Of a DNA stretch of 64,000 bases, positions 1 through 10,499 are shown piece by piece. The stretch spans positions 372,802 to 436,801 of the forward strand of contig NW_015961970.1 in the NCBI RefSeq assembly GCF_000497045.1, read 5' to 3'. The position numbers and the translations under genes were made by a program. Under the pieces are notes generated by a model. That model worked only from the letters and a program-made list of their open reading frames with translations. It was not told where the DNA came from and ran no database searches. The number at the start of each line of letters is the position of its first letter. The first letter of the stretch is position 1. The stretch is from Kalmanozyma brasiliensis GHG001 (taxonomy: Eukaryota > Basidiomycota > Ustilaginomycetes > Ustilaginales).

Positions 1-1396
1 CCTCCTTGGACAGCGGACTACGCGAGCCCCTGTATTGGGCTGAGACTTCATCCAGCACCTGCGCAAAGCGCGAAGGACTGACAGAGGATGTCTTCTCACC
101 TTTGCTCAGCGGGCTCCGAGAGACGGACGTCAAATGCGAACTAACCTCGTCCCCCTCGAACCGTGAGTGCGCCGATGCAGCCTTGGACAGCACCGAGGGG
201 GCTTGCTTGATGTGCACGCGCCAATCCTGAATTCGACGGATGGACTCGTCCTCGCTGTTTTCCAGCGAAGGCGGTTTCACACCATGTGAGGTGTACGCTG
301 CCGCGCCATTGAGCCGAGCAGAAGGGAGAGGAGGCGATAGGGAGGGTCGCCAGTGACACACCGCCTCTTGACTGCTATCCAGCTCCACCGAGGCGCTGGA
401 AGAGGGTGGTGGCTTGCGATAGGACGAAGGCTTGCGCGATCGACGCGAGGAGGAGAGCGTGGAGAGGGTCTCGAGTTCTTCTGCGAGCCGAACAGGGTTG
501 ATGGTACCATTGACCCGACGAAGCGAGGGGAATTTGGTCAGGCGCGAGGCGGAGTCGACATGCGTTGGCTGCTCAGTCTGATGGACCGTTGCGCCGTAGT
601 TGAGGTGTGACATCCCAAGTTGCGGGATGTGCTCGTGTGCAAGCGGCTGTTGAGGGACGAGCGAGGTTGATTGAGCCTGAAGAGCGGGTGTGGGAGGGAG
701 AGGACGACTTGCGACGCGTGCGCCAGGAGCAACAGCTTGTTCGGGACTCGACCGTTTGCGAGGCTCTTCCGGAAAGCCCAGACCGATCTCGTGAGCGTTT
801 GGGATCCTCTTTTTGGCTGTCACGGCTGTGGGTGGGATCGTGATCGCCGCCTGCGGGTCGAGCTGCGTCGAAGGTGGAGGCGGTGGAGGATGAACCTGCG
901 GCTCATGCTGCGAGGCGAGATGCTCACGTATGCTACCGATCACAGCTGGATCGTCGCTGTCGGTGATCGCACCGAAGTTTCGGTCGGGTCGAGGCGTGTC
1001 GACACGAGTGACACGCTGCGGTTCGTGCCCTACTTGAGGCGTAGTCTTGATGTAGATCGGCTGCAATGTCTGACCCGCAATCGGCAATCCTTTGGCGCTC
1101 ACAGCCGCCGCTGCATTGGGCTGCTGCTTCGATCCTGACAAAAGCCTCACAACAGCCTTCATCTTGGCCTTCACACCGCCCAACCCCTTGCCAGCTTTCG
1201 AAGACGACCCATCGGGCTCGATCAGGCTATCCATGCTGTGCAGGTGCGGATACGTTTGAGCGGTGTCGGGGAGAAAGGGGGGATGCTGCCAGTGAACATG
1301 TTTGGCATCGCGGACCAGGTCGCTGTCGGAGATGGTGGGGAGGAACGAGTCGCTGTCGTGACTGAGGATGCTCGTGTCGTCGGGTGAGCCGAACAT
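1..1396 (-). CDS. Ser/Pro-rich hypothetical protein, 3' end outside window
   Basis: An uninterrupted minus-strand frame starts at the ATG at 1396-1394 (MFGSPDDTSILSHDSDS...) and stays open for 465 codons to the window edge, so the C-terminus is missing. The protein is low-complexity: rich in Ser, Pro and Gln, with a short basic stretch around residues 70-95 (GKGLGGVKAKMKAVVRLL) and repeated Ser-Arg-Ser-Pro-like sites near the visible end (SRSPLSKE). I see no signal peptide, membrane segment or enzyme motif and do not recognise the family. The many Ser-Pro pairs suggest a phosphorylated, largely disordered regulator or scaffold, but this is inference. It lies in tandem with the next minus-strand gene, 252 bp downstream of that gene's stop. 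Confidence 0.7.
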   Translation of the reverse strand, partial: MFGSPDDTSILSHDSDSFLPTISDSDLVRDAKHVHWQHPPFLPDTAQTYPHLHSMDSLIEPDGSSSKAGKGLGGVKAKMKAVVRLLSGSKQQPNAAAAVSAKGLPIAGQTLQPIYIKTTPQVGHEPQRVTRVDTPRPDRNFGAITDSDDPAVIGSIREHLASQHEPQVHPPPPPPSTQLDPQAAITIPPTAVTAKKRIPNAHEIGLGFPEEPRKRSSPEQAVAPGARVASRPLPPTPALQAQSTSLVPQQPLAHEHIPQLGMSHLNYGATVHQTEQPTHVDSASRLTKFPSLRRVNGTINPVRLAEELETLSTLSSSRRSRKPSSYRKPPPSSSASVELDSSQEAVCHWRPSLSPPLPSARLNGAAAYTSHGVKPPSLENSEDESIRRIQDWRVHIKQAPSVLSKAASAHSRFEGDEVSSHLTSVSRSPLSKGEKTSSVSPSRFAQVLDEVSAQYRGSRSPLSKE

Positions 1397-1648
1397 GGTC
1401 TGCAACGAATGACGATGAAGGGTCACACGAGATGGCAGGGGCAAGCAAAAGGGGAGCGACGAACGCTCATTGTCGTTCTTATATCGCAACTCCAATTCCT
1501 GCACAGATCAGGTGTCTCGTCTCTGTGAAAGCCAGATCGGAGCGAAGCCAGCAGAGAAGCTAGACTGAACTCAGCCATGAAAGCGCAGTCAGTGACACGA
1601 GGGAAGCGCATAGAAAGCATTGTTCGGGTATATTCGACATGGTTGTCA

Positions 1649-3556
1649 TCAGATTAAGCTCGTGGTGGGGACTGCACCGCGCAGAATGGGAGTGGTATAG
1701 ATGATGCGGTGACCGTCGAGATCAGAGAGATGCAGCTCCTGCGCATTCCAGGCGGTCTGCTGGACGCCGTTGAGAATCCTTGCGCCATCCTAGTGCTCCC
1801 TTTGTGAGGGAAGACTGCGCAAGTCTCCACTCGTTAAGCTTTGCAGTGAGCCGCGTATGCATGGCGTCAGGCGAGCCGTTGAGTTCGATAAGCACAACTG
1901 CGCCCGAGGTAGAAGTTGACGAAGAATGAAGCGGAAGGCTTGTGGCTGGCAGCTGAAGCGGTCCTGGGTCTGTGCTTGGGAGAATGAGCGATTCGGGCGT
2001 GGGTGGCAAGAACGTGTCTGCGCCGAGTGCGTGTCTGGGCAAGCCAGGGGAGCTTGTGCGCGAAAAGTCGGTTTCGTCTGACGACAGAGGAGCTTGCTCG
2101 ATCGTGCGCAGGCAGATTGTTGCAGCCGAAGAGCTCATAACGGCTTGCGCCTCGGGAATGTAAGAAACGCAGGCGAGCTCCAGCACTTTGGCATAGAAGA
2201 GCATCGACCTTGCAAGATCCTTGACGGGGAGCAAGGTCATAGCTTGCAAGGGGACCGGAGCAGAAGAGCTGTCAAAGCCACTGATTTCGTCGATGGGGGT
2301 GATGGGACCGTTGTCTGCGAAGACGCTGCTGAAAGACAAGGGAGGCGAGCTGACGGCAACGGCAGCTGCATCTTGATGAAGGACGGATGAATGCGTGGCG
2401 GCAAGCATGCGCGACCTGCGCCGCGACTCTTTGCGTTCGAGCGACATGCCCATTGATCTGCGCTTGGCTGCCTCGCTTTGAGGATCAAGACCTTTGAAGA
2501 TGCGTGTCCTTTCGACAAGCTCATCCTCAGCTTCATCTGAAAACATCGACTGAGGTGTGAGGCGACCAGAGCTGGCCAAGAACTCTTCGGCTGCTGGTCG
2601 ATCGTGGAAAGTTTGGATCAAAGGACCGGGAAACTGCAGATGAAATGACGTTGGCGAGGTCAGTCCATGCACAAACCCTCATTCTCGAAGGTCGGACTGA
2701 AATGAAGTAGTTAACTTACGTTTCGAGTGTGACGCTCTGCTTCCTCCTTGATTTCATAGATGCCTTTCTTCCAGCCGCGAGCCACGACATAAAGGGATTG
2801 CTCGGAAGGTTCGACAACTGATGTAGGTGTGCTGGTCAAAGGCTGCGTAGAAGAGCGAGGGATGGTTGCTTGATTTGAGCCATCGTAGGACAAGCTGCGT
2901 CCCAAGAGGGCGTGAGTGTGAGAGCGTGGGATGGTGCCAGTCATGGCGAAAGGTGATTGAGGTCGAGGAGGGTCCAAGGCAGCATAGTCGGGTGGAGACT
3001 TGCTGGTCTGAGGTCGGGCTCGGACGGTGGACTGGATGGGGGAGTTGGGTCTAGCTTGATGTTGAAACTCGACGAAGAGAGGAGCCTCTTGAGAGTGAGA
3101 GCTGAGCCTGTATGATCGGGGCAGACTGCGCTGCTTTTGGGTGCGGGTGGGATCCGCGTAACGATCATGTTCGACCGAGTCTGGAAGCGCGGCCGTGCTG
3201 TTGCGTTTGCTCCGATACTTTGAAGAGGATTCATGGTTGATGCTTGAGTAGCCTAGTCCGTAGTCGGCTTGCCCGCACAAGGAGGTGGGTGTTCGAGGCT
3301 CAGGGGTTGCAGCTGAACTGGCAGCCGAGCGGCTGGATGAAGAGGACGAGGCGGAAGCATTGGAAGCGTTGGCGAGTCGACGCTTTGTTCTGAGTGTGAG
3401 CTTGCCTAACAGGCTCGAGCTGCGTTCTCCCATGCTGACCAAGCTGCTGAGGCTGCGGGCAGGGTGAGCCGATGTAGGATAGTTCCGATGAGCGTGATGG
3501 CGTGGGAGTGTAGGCAGATGCGATGGGATAGCACGGAAGCATTCCGAGCTGCTCAA
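1649..3556 (-). CDS. Viroplasmin/RNase H1-HBD motif plus VOC (glyoxalase-like) protein, spliced, with an apparent frame change
   Basis: Exon 1 is 3556-2720. An intron at 2719-2634 (GTAAGT...CTGCAG, 86 nt) joins exon 1 ending KEEAERHTRN to exon 2 beginning FPGPLIQTF. The join rebuilds a YVVARGWKKGIY...FPG...F...AAEEFL motif typical of the small Caulimovirus-viroplasmin/RNase H1 N-terminal domain that binds RNA-DNA hybrids. About 120 residues later MTLLPVKDLARSMLFYAKVL looks like the first strand-helix of a VOC (glyoxalase/dioxygenase) fold, and VVLIELNGSPDAMHTRL a later strand. The final VOC strand (WNAQELHLSDLDGHRIIY) is in a different frame: the exon 2 frame stops at 1722, while the other frame ends at TGA 1651-1649. 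I see no good intron at the switch near 1790, so this is either a one-base frameshift or an unseen splice. The first 240 residues are Ser-rich and probably disordered. The start is the first ATG of the open frame and could lie further in. Confidence 0.65.
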
Positions 3557-5475
3557 GAGGGAGGTGGAAGGGTCATATAGCTTCCGGAGCCATGATCGTC
3601 ACACTGTGAATCATGCCGGTCATTCAGACAGCTACTCAGAGTCTCTGATCGGAAGCGAGTCGATCCGAGGAAACAAGTCTAGAGCCCAAGCAGATCCTAG
3701 ACAGACGTCGTTGGCTGCAGCTAGGTGGCCATAGTTGCCCCATTGTAGGACTCGCGCAACTCCGACATCGCAGACACGGACTGGAAAGTCAAGTGGCAAT
3801 CAAACCAAATGGCTTCCATGCAGGACGAGACGGAGAAAAGTTAAGACTAATGCAGGGCTTGGCATGCCAATCAGAGAGACTCGTTTTGCTGCTGGTGAAC
3901 CCTTTTGTTTGTCGAGCGTCTCGGCTGCCACTTTACCGCGGGTCTGGAACCGGCGCGGCTTTCCGTTGCTCTTCCTCAGGCTGCCAAACAAATCCGAGAC
4001 AGCAGCTCCAACAGCACAATGGTGCCCGCCGCCGGAACTCCGATCAAAGGGAATGCTGCCTCCTATAGCCGTCACTTTGCAACCAGCATGTTGGCGTCGA
4101 GCAAGACGCTCTAGCCACGGCTTTCACATCAAGTCAAGAGGTGTAGAAGGGGAATGATGGACACTACCGACGTCATGTTTGGTTTGAAGACGAGAACCCA
4201 GGAGGGCAAGCAGAACGTGGTCTCGCCAATTTCCTGCAGAGCTCTCAACTTGCAGCAAAAGCTTTGTGCAATTTTCAAAGAGAAAATCGAGTCTCCTCGT
4301 CCTGCCCCCTTTCTGTCTTCAACGTTGCAAGCCCGCTTCGAGTGCCTCAAGAAGGCCTGCTATTCATCTCAAGGTGACTTTGTGGTTGATCGAGTCAAGA
4401 GATCTCGTACCCGCTCATACTTGTAGACGCTGAGGCTGACACCTTGCAGGGAGATGCTTTCGAGCAGGGACCGGCGGCGTTCGACTTGCAGCGAACGTGT
4501 CGAGCGATGGCGTAAACGTGGTCTGATTTCAAATTCACAATGCCACTGCTCATTGCACGACATCGAACGACTCTGGCCCTTTGCTCTCAACCATCCGTCC
4601 CAGCGATCGCTATACTGTACTAGGCAGGATCTACCTTGTGATTGTCGGCGATATAACATGTGACGTGCTCGCCGCTCCTGCCACAATCTCGCGAGATCGT
4701 GATAGCGACTCGGCTGGGAGCAGCTCCCATCTACGATCGGCCGATCCTCTCTGGGACCCAGACCGAAATAGCAATCGAGTCCCCTTTGTTAGGCCTTGCG
4801 CTCTAAACCCCTGGAGGCTTCGCGTCTTGCCCTCCTCACGCGCCAGGAGAAAAACACTCTGCGGCGACTGTCACTCACTGCGAAGCGAGCGGATTCCAGC
4901 AAGCGCCGAGCCTTTGTGAAATCGTGCAGTGGGGCCTCGCTGTCCTTCGTCCGCACGCCAAAAATGGTCGAACCGAGGCTGCCACCAAAAGCGCTGTGAG
5001 ACCAACACCATATTCATGACTGCTCCCTCCCTTTCATTCGTCATCTCAAAGCATACGGCTTCTCCTCGCTCCTCTCCCATCTATCCTTCCCCGATCTTCC
5101 CCTCCTTCATTGTCCACAGTTCTGGGGCTGCATCCGCCCGCTCACGCGTTCCCAATCTCGGTTCCTAGCAATGCAGTCTTGATCGACCTTTTCTCTCATC
5201 AGTCTCTCAGCTCCGTCCTCCGGCGACAGGTGCGCCGCGGAATCTCTTTCGGCCACGAAACCTTTCACCATTCCTCCAGAACAGCACCGTTGCCGGCTCA
5301 GTTGTGCACCAACACCAACACCACCGTCACCACCACAAGTTGTCGCATCGCATCTTTCAGCTCGTCTAGATAGAGCGGCTTCGCTCCTTTTCGGGTCGTA
5401 TCCCAGCGCGCACTCGTTATCACACACTTCCTCACCGTCCCGTGATCTTCGGTATCACCATCACTGCCGCCTACG
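3557..5475. other. 1.9-kb divergent intergenic region
   Basis: This region separates the start of the minus-strand viroplasmin/VOC gene from the plus-strand KCH gene. Only short overlapping frames occur (longest about 140 codons at 3735-4157), with no recognisable protein, tRNA or repeat. The last 450 bases before the KCH start are pyrimidine-rich (runs of ctcc/tcttcc), as is common in fungal leaders. It probably holds both promoters. Confidence 0.6.
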
Positions 5476-7605
5476 ATGTGCTGCGGCAAAGCCAACTGGA
5501 AGCGCGAGGAAGTTCCCGACCACAAGTTTGACTTCATCGATGTGCGCGACTTTCGCAACAATGGCTGCTTCATGCAGCTCAAGTACGTCTTCCTCTTTGT
5601 CATGGTCGTCAAGTCGTTCGCAGTGTACGTCGCCGACATCTACACCGCCGTCACATTGCTAGCATTCGGTCATTTCAGTGGCAGTCTCTACGACAAAGTA
5701 CAAAACGATCCCGACAACAACTTTCGTGTTCCCATCTCGTACGGTCGCTGGATCTTCAGTGGATGCATCATCTTCTCGTTCCTACTGCTCGCTTACGAGG
5801 CGCACAAGTCGCGTGCCATCGTCAAGAGCCGCGATATCAGCTATGCATTCACCAACGTCATGGCCAACAATTACTACTCGTTGCGCAGCTACGACCACTA
5901 CTGCTTCTTCGACCACATCAACGACAGCAAAAAGAAGAAGGACGAGCTTGCCTTTTGGATCTTCTTCACCTTCAAGGGATGGAAGCGTCTGCTCGTAGCC
6001 GACGGTCCGCGTCAGGTTATCAACTTCTTCACCCTCTACGGCCTCGGCTCATTTGCCAAGTGGAGCACCAATCCCAGCGACTACTACGAGGGCAACATCT
6101 TTACCGGCATCATGATCCTCTCCATGCTCTTCACTGTCGCCGTCTTTGCTGGTTCGATGATCTTGCTCATGATGGCAGGTATCGCCTACATTCCGCTGCT
6201 CTGCTACATCAAGGGCAACCTCAAGGAGTACTGCTGCCACAAGGTGGACAAGCGTGTCACCGAGCTCGTTCATCTCAAAAAGAGGCAGCGTCTCGCCAAG
6301 GTCAACGAGATCGCTCGCAAGGAAGCGGCAGGCGACTTTTCGCATCTCATGAACAAGAAGGGCGAGATGGTCCGACAAGCGATTCCCCAGCCGACTCTGC
6401 CCACCGTCGACGTGGATCTGCTCAACGACGAGAAGCCAAACCGGTCAGGCCCGATGCAACGCTCCGGCAGCATGGCAAGCTCGCTCGCGGCTCATGGCAA
6501 TGGAGGGTACTACGGCAACCACGGCGTGCCGGGCTACCAATCGCCAGGCCATGGTCCACAACACTTCTACGGCGTCAAAGCGCCTTCGACGCACAGCCTT
6601 CGATACGACGACAACGGGGAATATGCAAGTACAGCCAATCTTGTTTCCAACGCAGGCCCTGCCGGAGGCGAATACGGTGGCATGTCTTCCAATACGTTCG
6701 ATTCGATGGCGGATCGCATGGGTCCCATCGGCACCAGTCCGATGCTTTTCGCGCAGCGAGTCGGTGGTGGCGGCGGCGGCCGGATTTCTCCTGCGCCGCC
6801 TGCTTCACAACAGGCAATGGACATGTACTACACACACGGCCCAGGTCAGCAGCGATCACTACTGGATGGCAGCAACGGCGGCATGTCTCAGCATGCTGCA
6901 TCGAATGGTGGGCAGTACGATATGCAGGGCAGGCAAAGTCCTCATCCGGGGGCAGCGGGGCAACAGCAAGATTCGCCGTACACGGCGAGGGGTCTCGACT
7001 ATCCACCACCACAGAATACGCACGGTGTCGATGGCCTCGACTATCCGCCACCGCAAGCGCCTGACCTTTCCTCGTATGTACCGTATGCAGGAGGCGATGC
7101 ACGCGACTACCCTCCTCCGGCTGTCGAGGTGACGATGGCAGGATCTCCTCAAATGTACCAGGGCAACAGCAGCCATCTTGTCATCGGACAGGGCACCGAT
7201 GGCTTTGGCCGCGAACTTGATCCGAATCGATACAGTCGAAGCAACGGTGCAGGGTCAGGAGCTAACTCGTCGTCGCACAGCCCAGGCACCAGCTTCAACG
7301 GGCTGGACGACGTCTACGATGCCTACCTCAACTCGGACGGCCATTCACCTGTCATCACGCCTGACCAGCGACATAGCTACATGATGAGCGACTATCCGTC
7401 GTCGAATGGTGCAGGCGACTATCAGAAGGGGGATGCGCACCATGACACGAGTATGAGCTCCAACGGTGGCTACGACTCGCGCTTCGACAGCTACCGGAAT
7501 GGAGCCACCGAGCCATGGTCGTATCAGAGCCAGATGTCTGACTACCCTTCCGAACGATACCCGCAGCACGACTCGTACCAGCATGCTCAGACGCCACGTC
7601 ATTGA
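5476..7605 (+). CDS. KCH1: KCH/Prm6-type plasma-membrane potassium transporter
   Basis: 709 residues in one exon. The N-terminal ~250 residues match the fungal KCH family, low-affinity K+ influx proteins needed for calcium signalling after pheromone or ER stress in yeast. The visible signature is MCCGKANWKREEVPDHKFDFIDVRDF followed by hydrophobic spans at about 36-60, 92-113 and 208-250. Conserved family segments include MANNYYSLRSYDHYCFF and FFTFKGWKRLL. The remaining 450 residues form a long hydrophilic cytosolic tail rich in Gly, Ser, Gln and Tyr, with three LDYPPPQ/RDYPPPA repeats near residues 512-555, possible ligands for SH3 or WW domains. The start is the ATG directly preceding MCCGK, which matches the usual family N-terminus. 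The transport role is from family knowledge; the tail's role is unknown. Confidence 0.85.
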   Translation: MCCGKANWKREEVPDHKFDFIDVRDFRNNGCFMQLKYVFLFVMVVKSFAVYVADIYTAVTLLAFGHFSGSLYDKVQNDPDNNFRVPISYGRWIFSGCIIFSFLLLAYEAHKSRAIVKSRDISYAFTNVMANNYYSLRSYDHYCFFDHINDSKKKKDELAFWIFFTFKGWKRLLVADGPRQVINFFTLYGLGSFAKWSTNPSDYYEGNIFTGIMILSMLFTVAVFAGSMILLMMAGIAYIPLLCYIKGNLKEYCCHKVDKRVTELVHLKKRQRLAKVNEIARKEAAGDFSHLMNKKGEMVRQAIPQPTLPTVDVDLLNDEKPNRSGPMQRSGSMASSLAAHGNGGYYGNHGVPGYQSPGHGPQHFYGVKAPSTHSLRYDDNGEYASTANLVSNAGPAGGEYGGMSSNTFDSMADRMGPIGTSPMLFAQRVGGGGGGRISPAPPASQQAMDMYYTHGPGQQRSLLDGSNGGMSQHAASNGGQYDMQGRQSPHPGAAGQQQDSPYTARGLDYPPPQNTHGVDGLDYPPPQAPDLSSYVPYAGGDARDYPPPAVEVTMAGSPQMYQGNSSHLVIGQGTDGFGRELDPNRYSRSNGAGSGANSSSHSPGTSFNGLDDVYDAYLNSDGHSPVITPDQRHSYMMSDYPSSNGAGDYQKGDAHHDTSMSSNGGYDSRFDSYRNGATEPWSYQSQMSDYPSERYPQHDSYQHAQTPRH

Positions 7606-8861
7606 GCACACTCCAGCCTTGGATTCTCCGTCACTTCCGTATATAGAGCATGTTCCACAGCCTTGTTACTTGCATCGAGATCCGTAGACATCTAGCATCT
7701 TGCAACAGCTTGTTTTCTTGACCTTCGCATCCGCATCAATCTCACTGAACTTGCAAGCATCACCTTGTACTCCGTGCACTGCCCTGAGAGGGCCATTCTT
7801 TTGTAGCAGAGGCGAACAGAGAACGTCCGAGGGGCCGAAAGGGAAGGTGCTTTCGTGTTGGACAGAGGCACTCGCAGGTCGAACGGCTTGGTCGAAGAAA
7901 CAGTCGGCCGGTACAAGTGGACCCTTGATTTGATGCTCGGGCGGAAATCACTTGTCGGTGCTCACTGACGTTTTCACATCGTCTCCTGCTTTCCTTCCCG
8001 AGGCACCGAATGTACGTGCTGCCGTCGTGTACAATGCTGATCAGAGCAGCCTGCAGAAGCCCTTGATCTTTCTCTTCATACGCTTCAGTCTGAAGATCAA
8101 CACCTTGCTTTGTTGCGATGCGACGAATGCTTGCTGTGTCTGGCCGCAATTCTGATAGCGAGCAGACCCGGCAGCCGCCTTTTCCGATTTACCGGTGTTG
8201 GCATGCGAGCGTGGATGGGCGGAAATGGGGAAAAGGCGAAAATCGTGAATTTTGGCGAGGTGATTCAACAGCGCCTGCCTGCCATGGGCACGGAACCGGC
8301 TATCGCAAAGAGACCGTGGCTCACCAATTCCTGCAAGCGCGGAGAGAGAGAGGGAGCGGTTGAATGACGCTTGGAGCCTGTCGAAATTCCACGAGCAGCG
8401 AGGGGTCCCGCAAAAAGATGCATCATCTCTCACTCTTGGCTGTCGGAGTGCCTGCCTCTCGCTTCACTAAGGCCGGAATCTTCCTGCCCTATCTGTCCGT
8501 GCATGGGTCCTGATCTCTGTGCTCGTCTTCCACCATCAGCATCACCACCATCAACCTTGATCGGCCAGCCGTCTTTCATCCTTCGCCTGTCGACTCTGCG
8601 CACTTTACTTGTGTGCTGTTTCTTAGAGCGACTCATCTCAAATCGCTGCATCTTGCTCACTGTTGGACAATTCGACATATCTGATCCGACTCGATTCCAT
8701 CTGACCGGTCTTGCCATCGGATCTCGTCGCTTCGACTCCCCTCGTCTGTCACCGGGCTATAGCTGGCACTCTTGTACTCGCGTACCCAGTCAGGATCTCG
8801 TAACGGCTCAACGCCCCGCCGAACCCCGTCACATCAAGCTCCCGAGCTCACACATATCACA
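7606..8861. other. 1.26-kb intergenic region between KCH and carrier genes
   Basis: It holds the 3' region of the KCH gene and the promoter and leader of the carrier gene. Short frames on both strands lack ATG starts or any recognisable domain. The 400 bases before 8862 are pyrimidine-rich. I see no RNA gene or repeat. Confidence 0.55.
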
Positions 8862-9851
8862 ATGGCGGAAGAGCCTCTCACACCATTCGGACAGGCGCTT
8901 GCCGGCGCGCTCGGAGGTGTCTTCTCCAACGCGGTCATCTACCCGCTTGACACGGTCAAGACCCGCATCCAAGCAGGCCAGAGCTCAGCCGTCGTAGCAG
9001 GCAAGGAGGCGCGTGACCCCAAGGATCCCAGCAAGACGATCGTCACTGTGCCCAAAAGTGCTGGCATGATCAAGGGCATCCTACACATCATCCGCAGCAA
9101 GGAAGGTCCAGCAGGTCTGTACAAGGGCTTTGCCGCGAGCATGGTCAACAACTTCACCACTGGCTTTGCCTACTTCTACTGGTACTCGGTGGTGCGCACA
9201 CTCTACCAGAACCGTCTGGCCAAGCGCAGTGCGTCAGGTGTGGCCATCATGAGCACGGCTGCCGAGCTCGTTCTTGGTGCTGTCGCCGGTGCATTGGCGC
9301 AGATCTTCACCATCCCCATCGCTGTCATCGCGACTCGACAGCAGCTTGGCACTACCGAGGCCGCCAAGGACGGCAAGAAGCCGGACGAGAGCTTTGTCGG
9401 TCACGCCAAGGTCATTCTCCAAGAGGACGGCATCACGGGCTTTTGGCGTGGTCTCAAGCCTTCGCTGGTGCTCACCGTCAACCCCGCCATCACGTACGGT
9501 GTCTTTGAGCGTGTCAAGACCATCATCCTCGCTGCGTCCGTCGACGGCAAGATGACCCCTGGCAAGTCGTTCCTCGTCGGCGCCCTCTCCAAGACCCTCG
9601 CGACCGTCGTCACCTTCCCTTACATCCTCAGCAAGATCCGTCTACAGGCCAAGAACACCAAGTACACCAGCGCCATCGATTGCTTGACCCAGATCGCACG
9701 CGAGAAGGGCCTCAGCGGCTGGTACCAGGGCATGTCGGCCCAGATCACCAAGGCCGTCCTCGCCCAGGCCCTACTCTTCTTCTTCAGGGACTACTTTGAG
9801 GTATGGACTCGACAGATCCTCAAGGTCAGCAAGAAGTCGGTTGCAGCTTGA
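8862..9851 (+). CDS. PMP47: Peroxisomal adenine-nucleotide carrier (PMP47/SLC25A17-like)
   Basis: 329-residue mitochondrial-carrier-family protein with three tandem ~100-residue repeats. The signature motifs are YPLDTVKTRIQ (residues 27-37), IPIAVIATRQQ in the second repeat and FPYILSKIRLQ in the third. The degenerate second motif (IP..V.ATRQQ in place of PxDxxKxR) is typical of the PMP47/ANT1/SLC25A17 group, which exchanges ATP, AMP, CoA or FAD across the peroxisomal membrane and supports fatty-acid beta-oxidation. The start is the ATG at 8862 (MAEEPLTPFGQ), which gives the normal carrier length. A 30-residue in-frame upstream extension begins with a non-ATG codon and was excluded. Another organellar carrier cannot be fully ruled out. 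Confidence 0.8.
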   Translation: MAEEPLTPFGQALAGALGGVFSNAVIYPLDTVKTRIQAGQSSAVVAGKEARDPKDPSKTIVTVPKSAGMIKGILHIIRSKEGPAGLYKGFAASMVNNFTTGFAYFYWYSVVRTLYQNRLAKRSASGVAIMSTAAELVLGAVAGALAQIFTIPIAVIATRQQLGTTEAAKDGKKPDESFVGHAKVILQEDGITGFWRGLKPSLVLTVNPAITYGVFERVKTIILAASVDGKMTPGKSFLVGALSKTLATVVTFPYILSKIRLQAKNTKYTSAIDCLTQIAREKGLSGWYQGMSAQITKAVLAQALLFFFRDYFEVWTRQILKVSKKSVAA

Positions 9852-10499
9852 AGAGTGCGTTCCATCTTGGCAAATAATGTCGACGGCTTGCGTGTGCCCT
9901 TGCATCCTGCAAAGGCGACGTCAAGAGCCGTCACAGACTCTTCCTTTCGGCTATCCCTCGCCCTCGAACGACTGCATGTACTTTCTCTAGAGATCAAATG
10001 AATATACATGATCATTCCTCGACTTCCTTGTGTACACTCCCTTGCGCTCTCGCCGAAGTGTGCTCAGGCTGCGCGAGCTTCCATGCCCATGTCCGTGGAG
10101 ATGCTATCAGATGAGCGGCATGCTGTGTCTTTGCCAGAGCTCAGGATGTGGAGCTTGCACGCGAGATAAAAATAGAGCCATAGCCAAGCCTGTCCTTTTG
10201 TCTGTGCACCCTTTCTTGCTTGGCTCGGCTGAGTTGAATTTTTCTCTGTTTCAGCTGGGTGGTTCCTGTGCAGCTAACACATGCCCATCCTCCCTTCTTC
10301 TCAACTTCCATCGCGACACCTTTCCCACGTACGCTGTCAGACTCATGCAAAGTGGCTGGCTGCTGCGTCTGATCTGACGACGCTAGACGAATCAGCGCGA
10401 TCATCATCATGACAAGCTAAGATCGGGCTCAGTTGGACTGTCATCAGCAAAGAAGGACCACCTCGAAGCGGCAAGTCCTGCCTCCAGCAGATCGAAGTC
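9852..10499. other. Intergenic region between carrier gene and MDM31
   Basis: 648 bases with no supported gene. The left part carries the 3' region of the carrier gene, the right part the MDM31 promoter. Only short frames without recognisable domains occur. Confidence 0.5.

Noticed and set aside
3735..4157. 140-codon plus frame between the viroplasmin/VOC and KCH genes
   Set aside because: No recognisable domain, and a competing frame on the same strand and another on the opposite strand are equally open.
5763..7064. 433-codon alternative plus frame inside KCH
   Set aside because: Arg/Gln/His-rich frame overlapping a conserved membrane protein; an out-of-frame shadow.
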